Of a DNA stretch of 64,000 bases, positions 53,039 to 60,107 are shown one piece after another. Under the pieces are notes generated by a model. It was not told where the DNA came from, did not search any database, and saw only the letters and a program-made list of their open reading frames with translations. Within the stretch, counting starts at the first letter, position 1. Every line of letters starts with the position of its first letter. The position numbers and the translations under genes are program-made. The stretch comes from Chitinophagales bacterium (GTDB lineage: Bacteria > Bacteroidota > Bacteroidia > Chitinophagales > Chitinophagaceae): the NCBI GenBank assembly GCA_017303415.1, contig JAFLBJ010000001.1, positions 2,480,001 to 2,544,000 on the forward strand, read 5' to 3'.

Positions 53039-53058
53039 CTAAACCTGATCAGGTTTAG
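53039..53058. promoter_or_regulatory. Perfect 20-bp palindrome (possible operator)
   Basis: The sequence reads the same on both strands around the centre TGATCA, with half-site CTAAACCTGA. It lies upstream of the small lipoprotein gene and downstream of the tRNA terminator. A dimeric regulator could bind, but no regulator gene is adjacent. Confidence 0.4.
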
Positions 53059-53160
53059 CAAATGTGGTTAGTAGCAAACTTATTGCAAATTTTGAAATTG
53101 TCAAACGGGTGGAGAATTTTTTCTGCGGGAATTTCCATAGCAATCTAAGTAAGATTGAAG

Positions 53161-53190
53161 CAATAAAAAACCCCGCCGATGGCGGGGTTT
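53161..53190 (-). terminator. Rho-independent terminator of the split tRNA-Arg gene
   Basis: AAACCCCGCC and GGCGGGGTTT form a perfect stem with a 3-nt loop on the minus strand, followed by TTTATTG. It begins 4 nt after the tRNA 3' end. Confidence 0.9.
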
Positions 53191-53232
53191 CTGTGATCCG
53201 GATTGGATTCGAACCAATGGCCTGCTGCTTAG

Positions 53233-53872
53233 CGTACCTACTACAACTTTCGTTGCTTTCGCCAGTGGCGAAATTTGGGGTCTGGACTATAACTTCACCA
53301 TCTCAGGTGTGCCACGTTTAGTCTCTACGGAACCTTTCTAAATTCATCAGCCTGATGAATTCCAACAGATTGATGATTTAAAGACTTACTTACTCTCAAA
53401 GTAATTGATTCATTGTACGATTTTGGATCAAAATAATAACAACAATCAGTTTGTGGACAATAAACAGCGTAAACATCAACTTTACTTTTATCTATTTTCT
53501 TTGATCGAACTCCACGCGAACTGCTGTAGTTACTCCTAAAAGGCACCTCAAGAGAACCTCTCTTTGTCAAATTCCTATACTTTACCTGAACAGTTTTGAA
53601 TACACCATCCTTATATATTGCAAGATCAAATGGTGCATGTTCAGTTTCAGGTGACAAAATGAGATACCCTTGATTAAATAAATCCAACTTTGCCTTCAGT
53701 ACGCCAAGATCACCTTTGTTTTTTGTATGATGAAAAATCATCCGTCAAATTACAAAAGCTTGACCTAAAGTTTCCTCGGTATCGCCATCTGTAAACACGT
53801 ACAGGAAGGGTTCACCGATACGGTGGCATCCACTTGAACGGTTCTCTTTCCCGTTCAAGGCTCCAATTTTTA
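53233..53872 (-). ncRNA. Group I intron (IC3-like) in the tRNA-Arg anticodon
   Basis: The intron is 640 nt. I could pair these helices (minus-strand RNA). P1: exon CUU (53875-53873) with intron GAG (53863-53861), including the U·G at the splice site. P2: 53851-53859 with 53833-53841. P3: UGCCAC (53823-53828) with GUGGCA (53310-53315). P4: UCGGU/ACCGA. P6: GGAAAC/GUUCC, its loop holding the ORF. P7: GACUA (53319-53323) with UAGUC (53285-53289). P8: CACC/GGUG inside 53296-53309. P9: 53257-53273. P9.1: GAAA tetraloop at 53244-53255. The terminal ωG is 53233. The sequences GUAGAGACUAAACG and AUAGUCCAG match my memory of the Azoarcus and cyanobacterial tRNA introns. Confidence 0.93.
53325..53741 (-). 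CDS. Intron-encoded PD-(D/E)XK homing endonuclease
   Basis: A 138-aa protein inside the tRNA intron. MIFHHTKNKGDLGVLKAKLDLFNQGYLILSPETEHAPFDLAIYKDGVFKTVQVKYRN fits the group I intron-associated PD-(D/E)XK family (PF11645). The catalytic set is D39 in PFD and Q52-V-K54, the QxK variant also seen in I-Ssp6803I from a cyanobacterial tRNA-fMet intron. The expected target is the intronless tRNA-Arg(UCU) anticodon region. The ORF starts in the P6 loop. Its stop TAG is the TAG of GUAGAGACUA, just before P7, so the last codons are also core RNA. It has no promoter of its own. Confidence 0.9.
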   Translation of the reverse strand: MIFHHTKNKGDLGVLKAKLDLFNQGYLILSPETEHAPFDLAIYKDGVFKTVQVKYRNLTKRGSLEVPFRSNYSSSRGVRSKKIDKSKVDVYAVYCPQTDCCYYFDPKSYNESITLRVSKSLNHQSVGIHQADEFRKVP

Positions 53873-53964
53873 AAGGCAGCTGCTCTATCCAGCTGAGCTA
53901 CCGGACCATATTTTAAAGAACTAAGAGCTTGAAAGGGATATTCCCCTTAAAACTCACAAGTGTG

Positions 53965-53996
53965 CAAAGGTAATTTTTTTTTAGCTTGCAGCCAAA
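53965..53996 (-). promoter_or_regulatory. Full Bacteroidota promoter for tRNA-Arg (TTTG-N20-TACCTTTG)
   Basis: Minus strand: -33 TTTG at 53993-53996 and -7 TACCTTTG at 53965-53972, 20 nt apart, the best-spaced promoter I found in the window. Transcription would start near 53957, about 50 nt before the tRNA. It lies in the 98-nt gap shared with the divergent ung gene. Confidence 0.75.
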
Positions 53997-54005
53997 GCAT
54001 ACAGC

Positions 54006-54677
54006 ATGGACGTAAAAATAGAGGGGTCGTGGAAACAAGCACTTCATGCAGAGTTTGATAAACCTTATTTCAAGCAGATCGTCCTTCATATAAAGACTGA
54101 AAAAGGCCAGGGCAAGACCATCTACCCTCCCGGCTCAAAGATCTTTCATGCCTTTGACCAAACCCCGATCGATCAGGTCAAGGTAGTGATATTGGGCCAG
54201 GATCCTTATCATGGCGCAGGCCAGGCACATGGACTGAGTTTTTCGGTTCCTAATGGTGTGCCTCCCCCGCCTTCGTTGATCAATATCTTCAAAGAAATTC
54301 AATCCGATATCGGGGTAGAACCTCCTCGTCATGGCAACCTGGAACATTGGGCCAAACAAGGCGTCCTGCTCCTGAATGCCTCTCTTACCGTTAGGGCGGG
54401 CGAACCCATGAGTCATTCCAAGATCGGCTGGGCCATTTTCACCGATACCGTCATCAAAACCATTTCTGAAAAAAAGAAACATGTGGTGTTCCTGCTCTGG
54501 GGAAAATTCGCCCGGGAAAAAAAGATACTGATCGATACCAGTAAACACCTGGTGCTTGAATCGGCACACCCTTCTCCCCTTTCCGCCCATAACGGTTTTT
54601 TTGGAAACAGACATTTTTCAAAAGCCAATGAATATCTGGTAAAGAATCGGATCGAGCCGATAGATTGGTGCTGTTAG
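54006..54677 (+). CDS. ung: Uracil-DNA glycosylase (family 1)
   Basis: Removes uracil from DNA at the start of base excision repair. The 223-aa protein has all family 1 motifs: GQDPYHGAGQAHGLSFSVP with catalytic D66 (VILGQDPYH), GVLLLNASLTV, VVFLLWGKFAREK and the HPSPLSAHNGFFGNRHF loop with the catalytic His. The C-terminal IDWCC is close to the usual IDW ending. It is divergent from the split tRNA-Arg. The gene ends in TAG, followed at once by repeat I. Confidence 0.96.
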   Translation: MDVKIEGSWKQALHAEFDKPYFKQIVLHIKTEKGQGKTIYPPGSKIFHAFDQTPIDQVKVVILGQDPYHGAGQAHGLSFSVPNGVPPPPSLINIFKEIQSDIGVEPPRHGNLEHWAKQGVLLLNASLTVRAGEPMSHSKIGWAIFTDTVIKTISEKKKHVVFLLWGKFAREKKILIDTSKHLVLESAHPSPLSAHNGFFGNRHFSKANEYLVKNRIEPIDWCC

Positions 54678-54814
54678 TTGGTAGCAAATAGCTATTAGCT
54701 GTTTGCTGTTAGCCATAAGCCAATAATAACTTTTAAAGTCAATACCGTTAAGATAATGTCGAAATTGCATTACATTTCAACCTTAACCAAAAGCTAATAG
54801 CTAATAGCTTATAA
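54676..54814. repeat. Inverted repeat of TTAGC/ATAGC words (hairpin I)
   Basis: The left arm (about 54676-54728) contains TAGCAAATAGCTATTAGCTG-like words. The right arm (about 54788-54812), AAAAGCTAATAGCTAATAGC, is its imperfect reverse complement. It starts at the ung stop codon. Confidence 0.7.
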
Positions 54815-54825
54815 TCACCTCCCCC

Positions 54826-55416
54826 ATGTTTCCAACAGACCTCCAACTTCAAACCTCGCTTGTTACCCTCCGGCCCCTTGACAGAAGTGACTATGATGCT
54901 TTTCTCCGGCTGGCTGGGGAAGATCCATCCATGTGGCAATATTTCTCGCTGAACCTGGGAGATCCCGACCAACTTCATCGGTGGTTTGATTTGGCAGAAA
55001 GCGATAGACGGGCAAACACACGCCGGCCCTTTACCATCATTGAGAAAAAAACAGGATTTATCGCAGGCTCCAGCAGCCTGGGTAATATTTCCCTGTATGA
55101 TAAACGGGTAGAGATCGGATGGAGTTGGTTGGGTAAACCATTTCGCAGTACCGGCATCAATGTACATGCAAAGTATGCCATGATGAAATATGCTTTTGAA
55201 TCAGCCGATATGGAAAGAGTGGAATTCAAAACGGATGTACAAAATACCCGTGCCAGAAAGGGACTGGAAAAAGTAGGCGGAATGGAAGAAGGCACCCTCC
55301 GAAGCCATATGACCATGTGGAACAACCGGCGGCGCACCTCAGTATATTACTCCGTATTAAAAAATGAATGGCCGGAAGTAAAAAGGAAATTGGAACAGGA
55401 CTATGAAATCGGGTAG
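54826..55416 (+). CDS. GNAT family N-acetyltransferase (RimJ/RimL-like)
   Basis: A 196-aa acetyl-CoA-dependent acyltransferase. The start LQTSLVTLRPLDRSDYDAFLRL, the middle FTIIEKKTGFIAGSSSLGNISLYDKRVEIGWSWLGKPFRSTGINVHAKYAMMKYAFE and the end VEFKTDVQNTRARKGLEKVGGMEEGTLRSHM fit the RimJ/RimL or Acetyltransf_3 group. These acetylate protein N-termini or small amines. The acetyl-CoA loop (K-P-F-R-S-T-G-I-N) is a degenerate Q/RxxGxG/A. The substrate is unknown. A TAGTTTTG box overlaps its stop codon and may drive the next gene. Confidence 0.88.
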   Translation: MFPTDLQLQTSLVTLRPLDRSDYDAFLRLAGEDPSMWQYFSLNLGDPDQLHRWFDLAESDRRANTRRPFTIIEKKTGFIAGSSSLGNISLYDKRVEIGWSWLGKPFRSTGINVHAKYAMMKYAFESADMERVEFKTDVQNTRARKGLEKVGGMEEGTLRSHMTMWNNRRRTSVYYSVLKNEWPEVKRKLEQDYEIG

Positions 55417-55421
55417 TTTTG
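55414..55421 (+). promoter_or_regulatory. Candidate -7 box for plsC (TAGTTTTG)
   Basis: A perfect TAnnTTTG match whose first three bases are the stop codon of the GNAT gene, 18 nt upstream of the plsC ATG. Confidence 0.35.
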
Positions 55422-55439
55422 TCGCGTAAAATAAATTTC

Positions 55440-56171
55440 ATGCGTAATATTCTTGCCAGGATATGGGCTTTTTGGGGGCTGCTTAGCTTTGTTGCCACCT
55501 TCCTTGTCTTTGTATGGCCTTCGCTGGCTTGCTATCTTATTCCCGAACCACGTGGGCAAAAGATTTTCATCGATTTGTCAAGGGTCTGGATGAGTATTTG
55601 GCTGAGAATGGTAGGTTGCCCCTTGACTGTAAAAGGCAGGGAGCATTTTAAAAAAGGGGAAGCCTATATTGTCACCTACAACCACAATTCCTTTATGGAT
55701 GTTCCCCTCTCCTGCCCTTTTATTCCGGGAGCGAATAAAACCATTGCCAAGAAATCCTTCACCCGCATTCCCCTTTTTGGTTGGTACTACAGCAAGGGGG
55801 CTGTATTGGTGGATAGAAAAAGCGATGCCAGCCGGAGAAAAAGTTATGAGGAAATGAAAAGTGTGCTTGCCAGGGGCATGCACATGAGTATTTACCCCGA
55901 AGGTACCCGCAACCGGACAGACCAACCACTTAAAGCCTTCTATGATGGTGCCTTTAAACTGGCTTGCGAAACAGGACACGCGATCATTCCTGGTGTGATC
56001 TTTCATACCCGAAAAGTACTCCCCACCCACAAAGCCTTTTATTTCTGGCCTCGAAAACTGGACATGCATTTTTTACCTCCGGTATCACCTGCCGGTAAAA
56101 CCGTGGAAGAATTAAAATCCGAAGTATTTGAGATCATGAAAACGCATTACACCTCCTATTCCCCGGAATAG
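55440..56171 (+). CDS. plsC: 1-acyl-sn-glycerol-3-phosphate acyltransferase (PlsC family)
   Basis: Membrane-bound lysophosphatidic acid acyltransferase of phospholipid synthesis. From the ATG at 55440 (MRNILARIWAFWG) it has 243 aa. It begins with a hydrophobic segment of about 35 residues, then the catalytic HX4D motif NHNSFMD, the glycerol-phosphate-binding YPEGTRNR and the motif RIPLFGWYYSKGAVLVDRK. A TTG at 55419 would add seven residues. The last 16 nt overlap the end of the convergent LptD-like gene. Confidence 0.93.
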   Translation: MRNILARIWAFWGLLSFVATFLVFVWPSLACYLIPEPRGQKIFIDLSRVWMSIWLRMVGCPLTVKGREHFKKGEAYIVTYNHNSFMDVPLSCPFIPGANKTIAKKSFTRIPLFGWYYSKGAVLVDRKSDASRRKSYEEMKSVLARGMHMSIYPEGTRNRTDQPLKAFYDGAFKLACETGHAIIPGVIFHTRKVLPTHKAFYFWPRKLDMHFLPPVSPAGKTVEELKSEVFEIMKTHYTSYSPE

Positions 56172-58975
56172 AAGGACCTTGTCCGGTTGATCTTGAGGTC
56201 TTGCAGAATAGATGCTTTGGGACTGATGCTGATATTAAAGAACCGGAAATTACCTACCGGCGTCACGTTGATAGACATTTGCCAGCAGTGCATTTCACGG
56301 GAAATGGTCAATTGAAGACTCTGCAGTTTGGTATCCTTGAGGTCATAAAGTCCATTGGCAGAGAGTTTCCATTTAGGAGCCAGATTAAACCCACCAGAGA
56401 AATTCAAACTGGAATAGATGTCTTTTTGAAACCCACTATAATCCGGTTTCAGCCGTTCTGAAAAGTTGAGTGATAATCCCACGCTTAGGTTCCAGTCAAC
56501 ATTAAAATCGACAAACTCATTTGGATTTTGTTGCATATAGTCCAACAACCTTTGCTGATCAGCGGCCAATAAGGGATCGTCTGCATAAGATTGCTCAATC
56601 TCCTCTTGTCTTTTCTTTTCTTTCTCAGGATCCTTTGGCTTACTCTGGAAGCTGGTGGAAATGGAAACGGTACCACTCGTCAATCGTCCGGGTTTTAACT
56701 TACCACCCTGCCAGGCATATTTGGCAATACGGTATCCACTGGAATCAAACTGATAGGGATTCAAAACCCCACTGGCCGTGATATTGATCTTATCAAACAA
56801 GGTGCTACGGACATACATGGAAATATCACTCAGGTTCAGTGAATCAAGCAAGAGGTTATAGCTTCCGGTAATTCCATATCCATCGATCAGTTTTACTTTC
56901 TTACCTTCTTTGGCGGCAGCACTGGTATCATTCTTTGGCCGCAGTTTCATCTCCAGGTTATTGTCAATGGAGAAACTCATACCGGCAAATTTTCGACCAC
57001 CGGCAAAGGTGTATACCGAACCGCCAATGGCATTATAATTCAGTGTCCGGCCTGTTGTATCCACCTGAACTTTACGGAGATATTGTTTATTCAGATCCGG
57101 CGTGAAACTAAAACTGAGTGAAGGTCGAACGACATGTCGCAAGGCCATCAACCTTGAATTCTTGAAACGGAATAAACCAAATACAGCTGTACTAAAGGAA
57201 AGGGAGAAACCAGTACTTTGTTCTATGAACAAACCTTTATTGAAGGCCGTGTCCACTTTTTTTGTCACGTCATTCCAGGTATAATCTGTCGTGCGTTGGA
57301 TCCAGTTTTGGCTGTAAGAAATCCCTGGGGAAATGATCACATTTCCATTCAAAACCGGGGGGAGGGCCAGGGTGATGGGTACATTGTGCCGCGCTGAATA
57401 GTAAGCAGTATCCAGTAAATATTTTAACAAGGGTTTGATCCCATTTTTTCCATAGGTCAGGGTATCATAGAAACTGACGGAGTTGGTAAAGGAACCGTTA
57501 TAGGCGATCCCGAGTTTCTCATACCATTTTGGTGTTCCAAGGAGTTTCTTTTTTTGAAAGGGATAAAGGGTGCTGACCGTAAACCCTACATTGGGAATAT
57601 TCAGGTTCACCAATCGGGTGCGGCTGTTCTGGTTATGGTTGGCACTCAGTGTCAGGTTATAGGGTTTGCCCGTCCAGGTTTTTGAATAGGCAATGGATGA
57701 ACTCAATTGGTTCTGCAGGTTCAGATTGGGGCTATAGGCCACATATTGGTTATACTTGGTTGAACCGGCGGACACATTTCCGGAAAAAGTAGTACCCGGT
57801 CTGGCCCTTGAATCCACCGCATGATTCCAGGTTACAAAAAAGGTCTTTACCCGGTTGAAATCCGGATCCCCTTTAAAGTTGAATTTCGTATTCTGGTATT
57901 TCAAACTAAAGGCACCATTGTAGCGATATCTTTTGCGATAGGTTGGCCGAATATCAAACGACCACCCACCATAGGAATAGAGATTGGTACGTAGGGTGAC
58001 ATCAAAATAATCATTCAGCACCTTGTAATACCCCATCCCTTCCAATCCTAAACCAAATTGGTCATTCACCGTGAACTGGGGAGGAAGGAAGCCAGAATGA
58101 CGTCCCCGGTTGAGTGGGAAGAAACCAAAAGGCAGATAAATGGGAATGGGCACCCGTTCAAACTCCGGATGAATAGGCCCCGAGATCGCAACTTTGCCTG
58201 TTACGAGTTTGATCCTGCTGTAGCGAAACCCAAAATGCGGTTCGTCATAGTTACAGGTTGACAAAACCCCATTGCTTGCATAGATGGTGTCTCCGATCTT
58301 TTTGGAGTTGGTTGCCTGGAGAAAAATCTCTTCCTGTTTGGTAAAAGTATTTTTGGTCAGCCCTTTTTGTGTTTTGAGATTGAATTGTATCTGATCACTC
58401 TGGAAATCCTGTTCACCCTGAACAAACCGGACCCTTTCCAATATCCGGCCTGCCGAGTCCCGGCTTCCCACGGCTGTTACCAATTGGGTCTCCTGGTCGA
58501 GCTCCAGCATGGGAGCTCCCAATTCGATATCCTTGAAATTCGTTTTGGTCTTTCCATAAAGAAATACTTTCCCCGTATCCACAAGTACCACCGCCGAATC
58601 CTCCGCCTCGTAATAGATCGGCGCATCAAGCGAATCACGGGATAATTTGTAGGAAATGGTATCGACCCTGGTGACAGTTATCGAATCTGGTTTTCCAGAG
58701 GGGACAGTATCCGTTGGAGCAATGGCAGAAATGGCGTTGTTCACAGCTGGTCTGGCCTCTGCGGGCTCTTGTGAAACAGGTACACTGGGAGAGTTGCGCA
58801 GGTTTTTTGGGGGTCCTTTTACCGGAATGGTATCCCGGTGTTTTGTTAAAGTGCTGTAAAAATCGCCTGGGCCTGCATAATAAGCGGCAGTTTTCCACGT
58901 CTGTGTAAAAAATAATACAGCAGTGAATAGGGCTGTCAAGCAGTAAATTGAACTAATTTTGCGCAGTCGATTCAT
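56156..58975 (-). CDS. LptD-like outer-membrane LPS-assembly protein
   Basis: A 939-aa outer-membrane protein. A signal anchor (RKISSIYCLTALFTAVLFF) precedes a Pro/Thr-rich spacer and an OstA-like β-jellyroll region (IYYEAEDSAVVLVDTGKVFLYGKTKTNFKDIELGAPMLELDQETQLVTAVG). A large β-barrel domain follows (IPLFGFFP-type IYLPFGFFPLNRGRHSGFLPPQF; GYYKVLNDYFDVTLRTNLYSYGGWSFDIRPTYRKRYRYNG). The layout is that of the Bacteroidota putative LPS assembly protein LptD. It would insert LPS in the outer leaflet with an LptE partner that is not visible here. A TATTTTTG -7 box is at 58987-58994. Confidence 0.85.
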   Translation of the reverse strand: MNRLRKISSIYCLTALFTAVLFFTQTWKTAAYYAGPGDFYSTLTKHRDTIPVKGPPKNLRNSPSVPVSQEPAEARPAVNNAISAIAPTDTVPSGKPDSITVTRVDTISYKLSRDSLDAPIYYEAEDSAVVLVDTGKVFLYGKTKTNFKDIELGAPMLELDQETQLVTAVGSRDSAGRILERVRFVQGEQDFQSDQIQFNLKTQKGLTKNTFTKQEEIFLQATNSKKIGDTIYASNGVLSTCNYDEPHFGFRYSRIKLVTGKVAISGPIHPEFERVPIPIYLPFGFFPLNRGRHSGFLPPQFTVNDQFGLGLEGMGYYKVLNDYFDVTLRTNLYSYGGWSFDIRPTYRKRYRYNGAFSLKYQNTKFNFKGDPDFNRVKTFFVTWNHAVDSRARPGTTFSGNVSAGSTKYNQYVAYSPNLNLQNQLSSSIAYSKTWTGKPYNLTLSANHNQNSRTRLVNLNIPNVGFTVSTLYPFQKKKLLGTPKWYEKLGIAYNGSFTNSVSFYDTLTYGKNGIKPLLKYLLDTAYYSARHNVPITLALPPVLNGNVIISPGISYSQNWIQRTTDYTWNDVTKKVDTAFNKGLFIEQSTGFSLSFSTAVFGLFRFKNSRLMALRHVVRPSLSFSFTPDLNKQYLRKVQVDTTGRTLNYNAIGGSVYTFAGGRKFAGMSFSIDNNLEMKLRPKNDTSAAAKEGKKVKLIDGYGITGSYNLLLDSLNLSDISMYVRSTLFDKINITASGVLNPYQFDSSGYRIAKYAWQGGKLKPGRLTSGTVSISTSFQSKPKDPEKEKKRQEEIEQSYADDPLLAADQQRLLDYMQQNPNEFVDFNVDWNLSVGLSLNFSERLKPDYSGFQKDIYSSLNFSGGFNLAPKWKLSANGLYDLKDTKLQSLQLTISREMHCWQMSINVTPVGNFRFFNISISPKASILQDLKINRTRSFYSGE

Positions 58976-58986
58976 ACGGTAATTGG

Positions 58987-58994
58987 CAAAAATA
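58987..58994 (-). promoter_or_regulatory. Candidate -7 box for the LptD-like gene (TATTTTTG)
   Basis: A perfect TAnnTTTG match on the minus strand, 12 nt upstream of the ATG at 58975. No -33 TTTG at the expected distance. Confidence 0.4.
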
Positions 58995-59050
58995 AATGTT
59001 TAATACCTAAATGATTGTGAAGATTAAACTAACCCTTCCTTAAAAAACGT

Positions 59051-60037
59051 ATGATGAAGAGAAATGTCCCTTTTTTCCTGGCGATACTGATCAGTTCCGC
59101 AGCTCTTTATTCCTTTGTAGAGCCCCCCTACCAGAAGAGTGTCAACACCATCATTGTTGACCCTGGTCATGGAGGTTTTGATTCAGGCGCCAAAGGCTCC
59201 TATTCCACGGAAGCGCAAATATGCCTGGAAGTGAGTATGAAACTGGGCAAAATGCTTGAAAAAGAGATCCCTGACCTGAAGGTTTTGTTCACCCGTACCA
59301 CCAATGTTATGGCAGGGAATAAGGCTACAAAAAACGAAGGGCTTCGATACCGGGCCGATTTTGCCAACCAATCAGGCGCCGACCTTTTCATCTCCATCCA
59401 CTGTAATTCTGCCCCCCGGATAAAACACAGTACACCGATCGGATACAAGTATGTTGGAAAGGGTAAGAAAAGACGGAAGGTCCGTACCTATCGTACGACC
59501 TATTCCCCCAATCCCGCGCATGGCACCGAGACCTTTGTATGGGCCGTTGATAAAAATGAGGCGAAACAAGATGCCCTGAAGGCTGAAGACATGTATGGGG
59601 AAGATGATTCCACCATTGTGGCCCCCGATGAAAATGACCCGGTGATCCGGGCGCTCCGATTACTTTATGCCAAGAAATTCTTTAAGAACAGCGTTACACT
59701 GGCGGATATGGTAGAAAAGGAATTTGTGTCCTCCGGCCGGTTTAGCCGTGGTGTGAAACAAAGAAATGAGGCTGGTATCTGGGTACTTCAGGCTACGGGT
59801 ATGCCAAGTATATTGGTAGAATGTGGGTTTATGAGCCACAAGGAAGAAGAAGACTATCTCAACAGCGATAAAGGCCAGGAAGAAATCTGTGGCAGCATTA
59901 CCAATGCAGTGAAGAATTATATCACCTGGCTGGAGAATCATCGCCAAAATGGCAATAATGGGGATGGAGGCACCCCTTCCAGCAAGTCCAAACCTGCTGC
60001 CGTAATGCCCAGGAATACGGTAAAAAAAGCAAGTTGA
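59051..60037 (+). CDS. N-acetylmuramoyl-L-alanine amidase (Amidase_3)
   Basis: Zinc hydrolase cleaving the MurNAc-L-Ala bond of peptidoglycan. The 328-aa protein has a signal peptide (MMKRNVPFFLAILISSAALYSF). The Amidase_3 domain shows the zinc ligands in VDPGHGGFDSG, STEAQICLEV and FISIHCNSAP, and the catalytic Glu in SILVECGFMSH. A basic insert (VGKGKKRRKVRTYRTTYSPNPAHG) and a helical stretch lie mid-domain, as in the AmiC regulatory helix. The C-terminal tail is K/S-rich with no LysM or SPOR domain. It is the first gene of an envelope cluster with MCE and OstA-like genes. Confidence 0.93.
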   Translation: MMKRNVPFFLAILISSAALYSFVEPPYQKSVNTIIVDPGHGGFDSGAKGSYSTEAQICLEVSMKLGKMLEKEIPDLKVLFTRTTNVMAGNKATKNEGLRYRADFANQSGADLFISIHCNSAPRIKHSTPIGYKYVGKGKKRRKVRTYRTTYSPNPAHGTETFVWAVDKNEAKQDALKAEDMYGEDDSTIVAPDENDPVIRALRLLYAKKFFKNSVTLADMVEKEFVSSGRFSRGVKQRNEAGIWVLQATGMPSILVECGFMSHKEEEDYLNSDKGQEEICGSITNAVKNYITWLENHRQNGNNGDGGTPSSKSKPAAVMPRNTVKKAS

Positions 60038-60107
60038 CACCTGAAATGGCTGAGTTTTTACTAATTTGCCCCTCGATTAAGGGTTCAAGCCCTTTTAAAT
60101 CAGGCAA

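Larger units (their letters stand above)
53194..53907 (-). tRNA. tRNA-Arg(UCU) interrupted by a group I intron
   Basis: Exon 1 is 53873-53907 (35 nt) and exon 2 is 53194-53232 (39 nt). Joined, they give a complete cloverleaf. The acceptor is GGTCCGG/CCGGATC (one G-U), the D-arm GCTC-AGCTGGATA-GAGC and the anticodon stem GCTGC/GCAGC. The loop CTTCTAA has anticodon TCT, the variable loop is AGGCC, and the T-arm is ATTGG-TTCGAAT-CCAAT with discriminator A. CCA is not encoded. The loop CTTCTAA matches the usual Bacteroidota tRNA-Arg(UCU). The break lies between U34 and C35. The mature tRNA would decode AGA/AGG. It has a consensus promoter at 53965-53996 and a terminator at 53161-53190. Confidence 0.93.

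Noticed and set aside
53325-53741. Free-standing PD-(D/E)XK gene placed by chance beside a tRNA
   Set aside because: Both tRNA halves, all group I helices and the stop codon inside the core place it within the intron.
53866-53907. tRNA-Lys reading of the 5' half (loop CTTTAAA)
   Set aside because: The anticodon stem would lack its 3' strand. Pairing GCTGC with GCAGC at 53224-53228 gives a complete tRNA-Arg(UCU).
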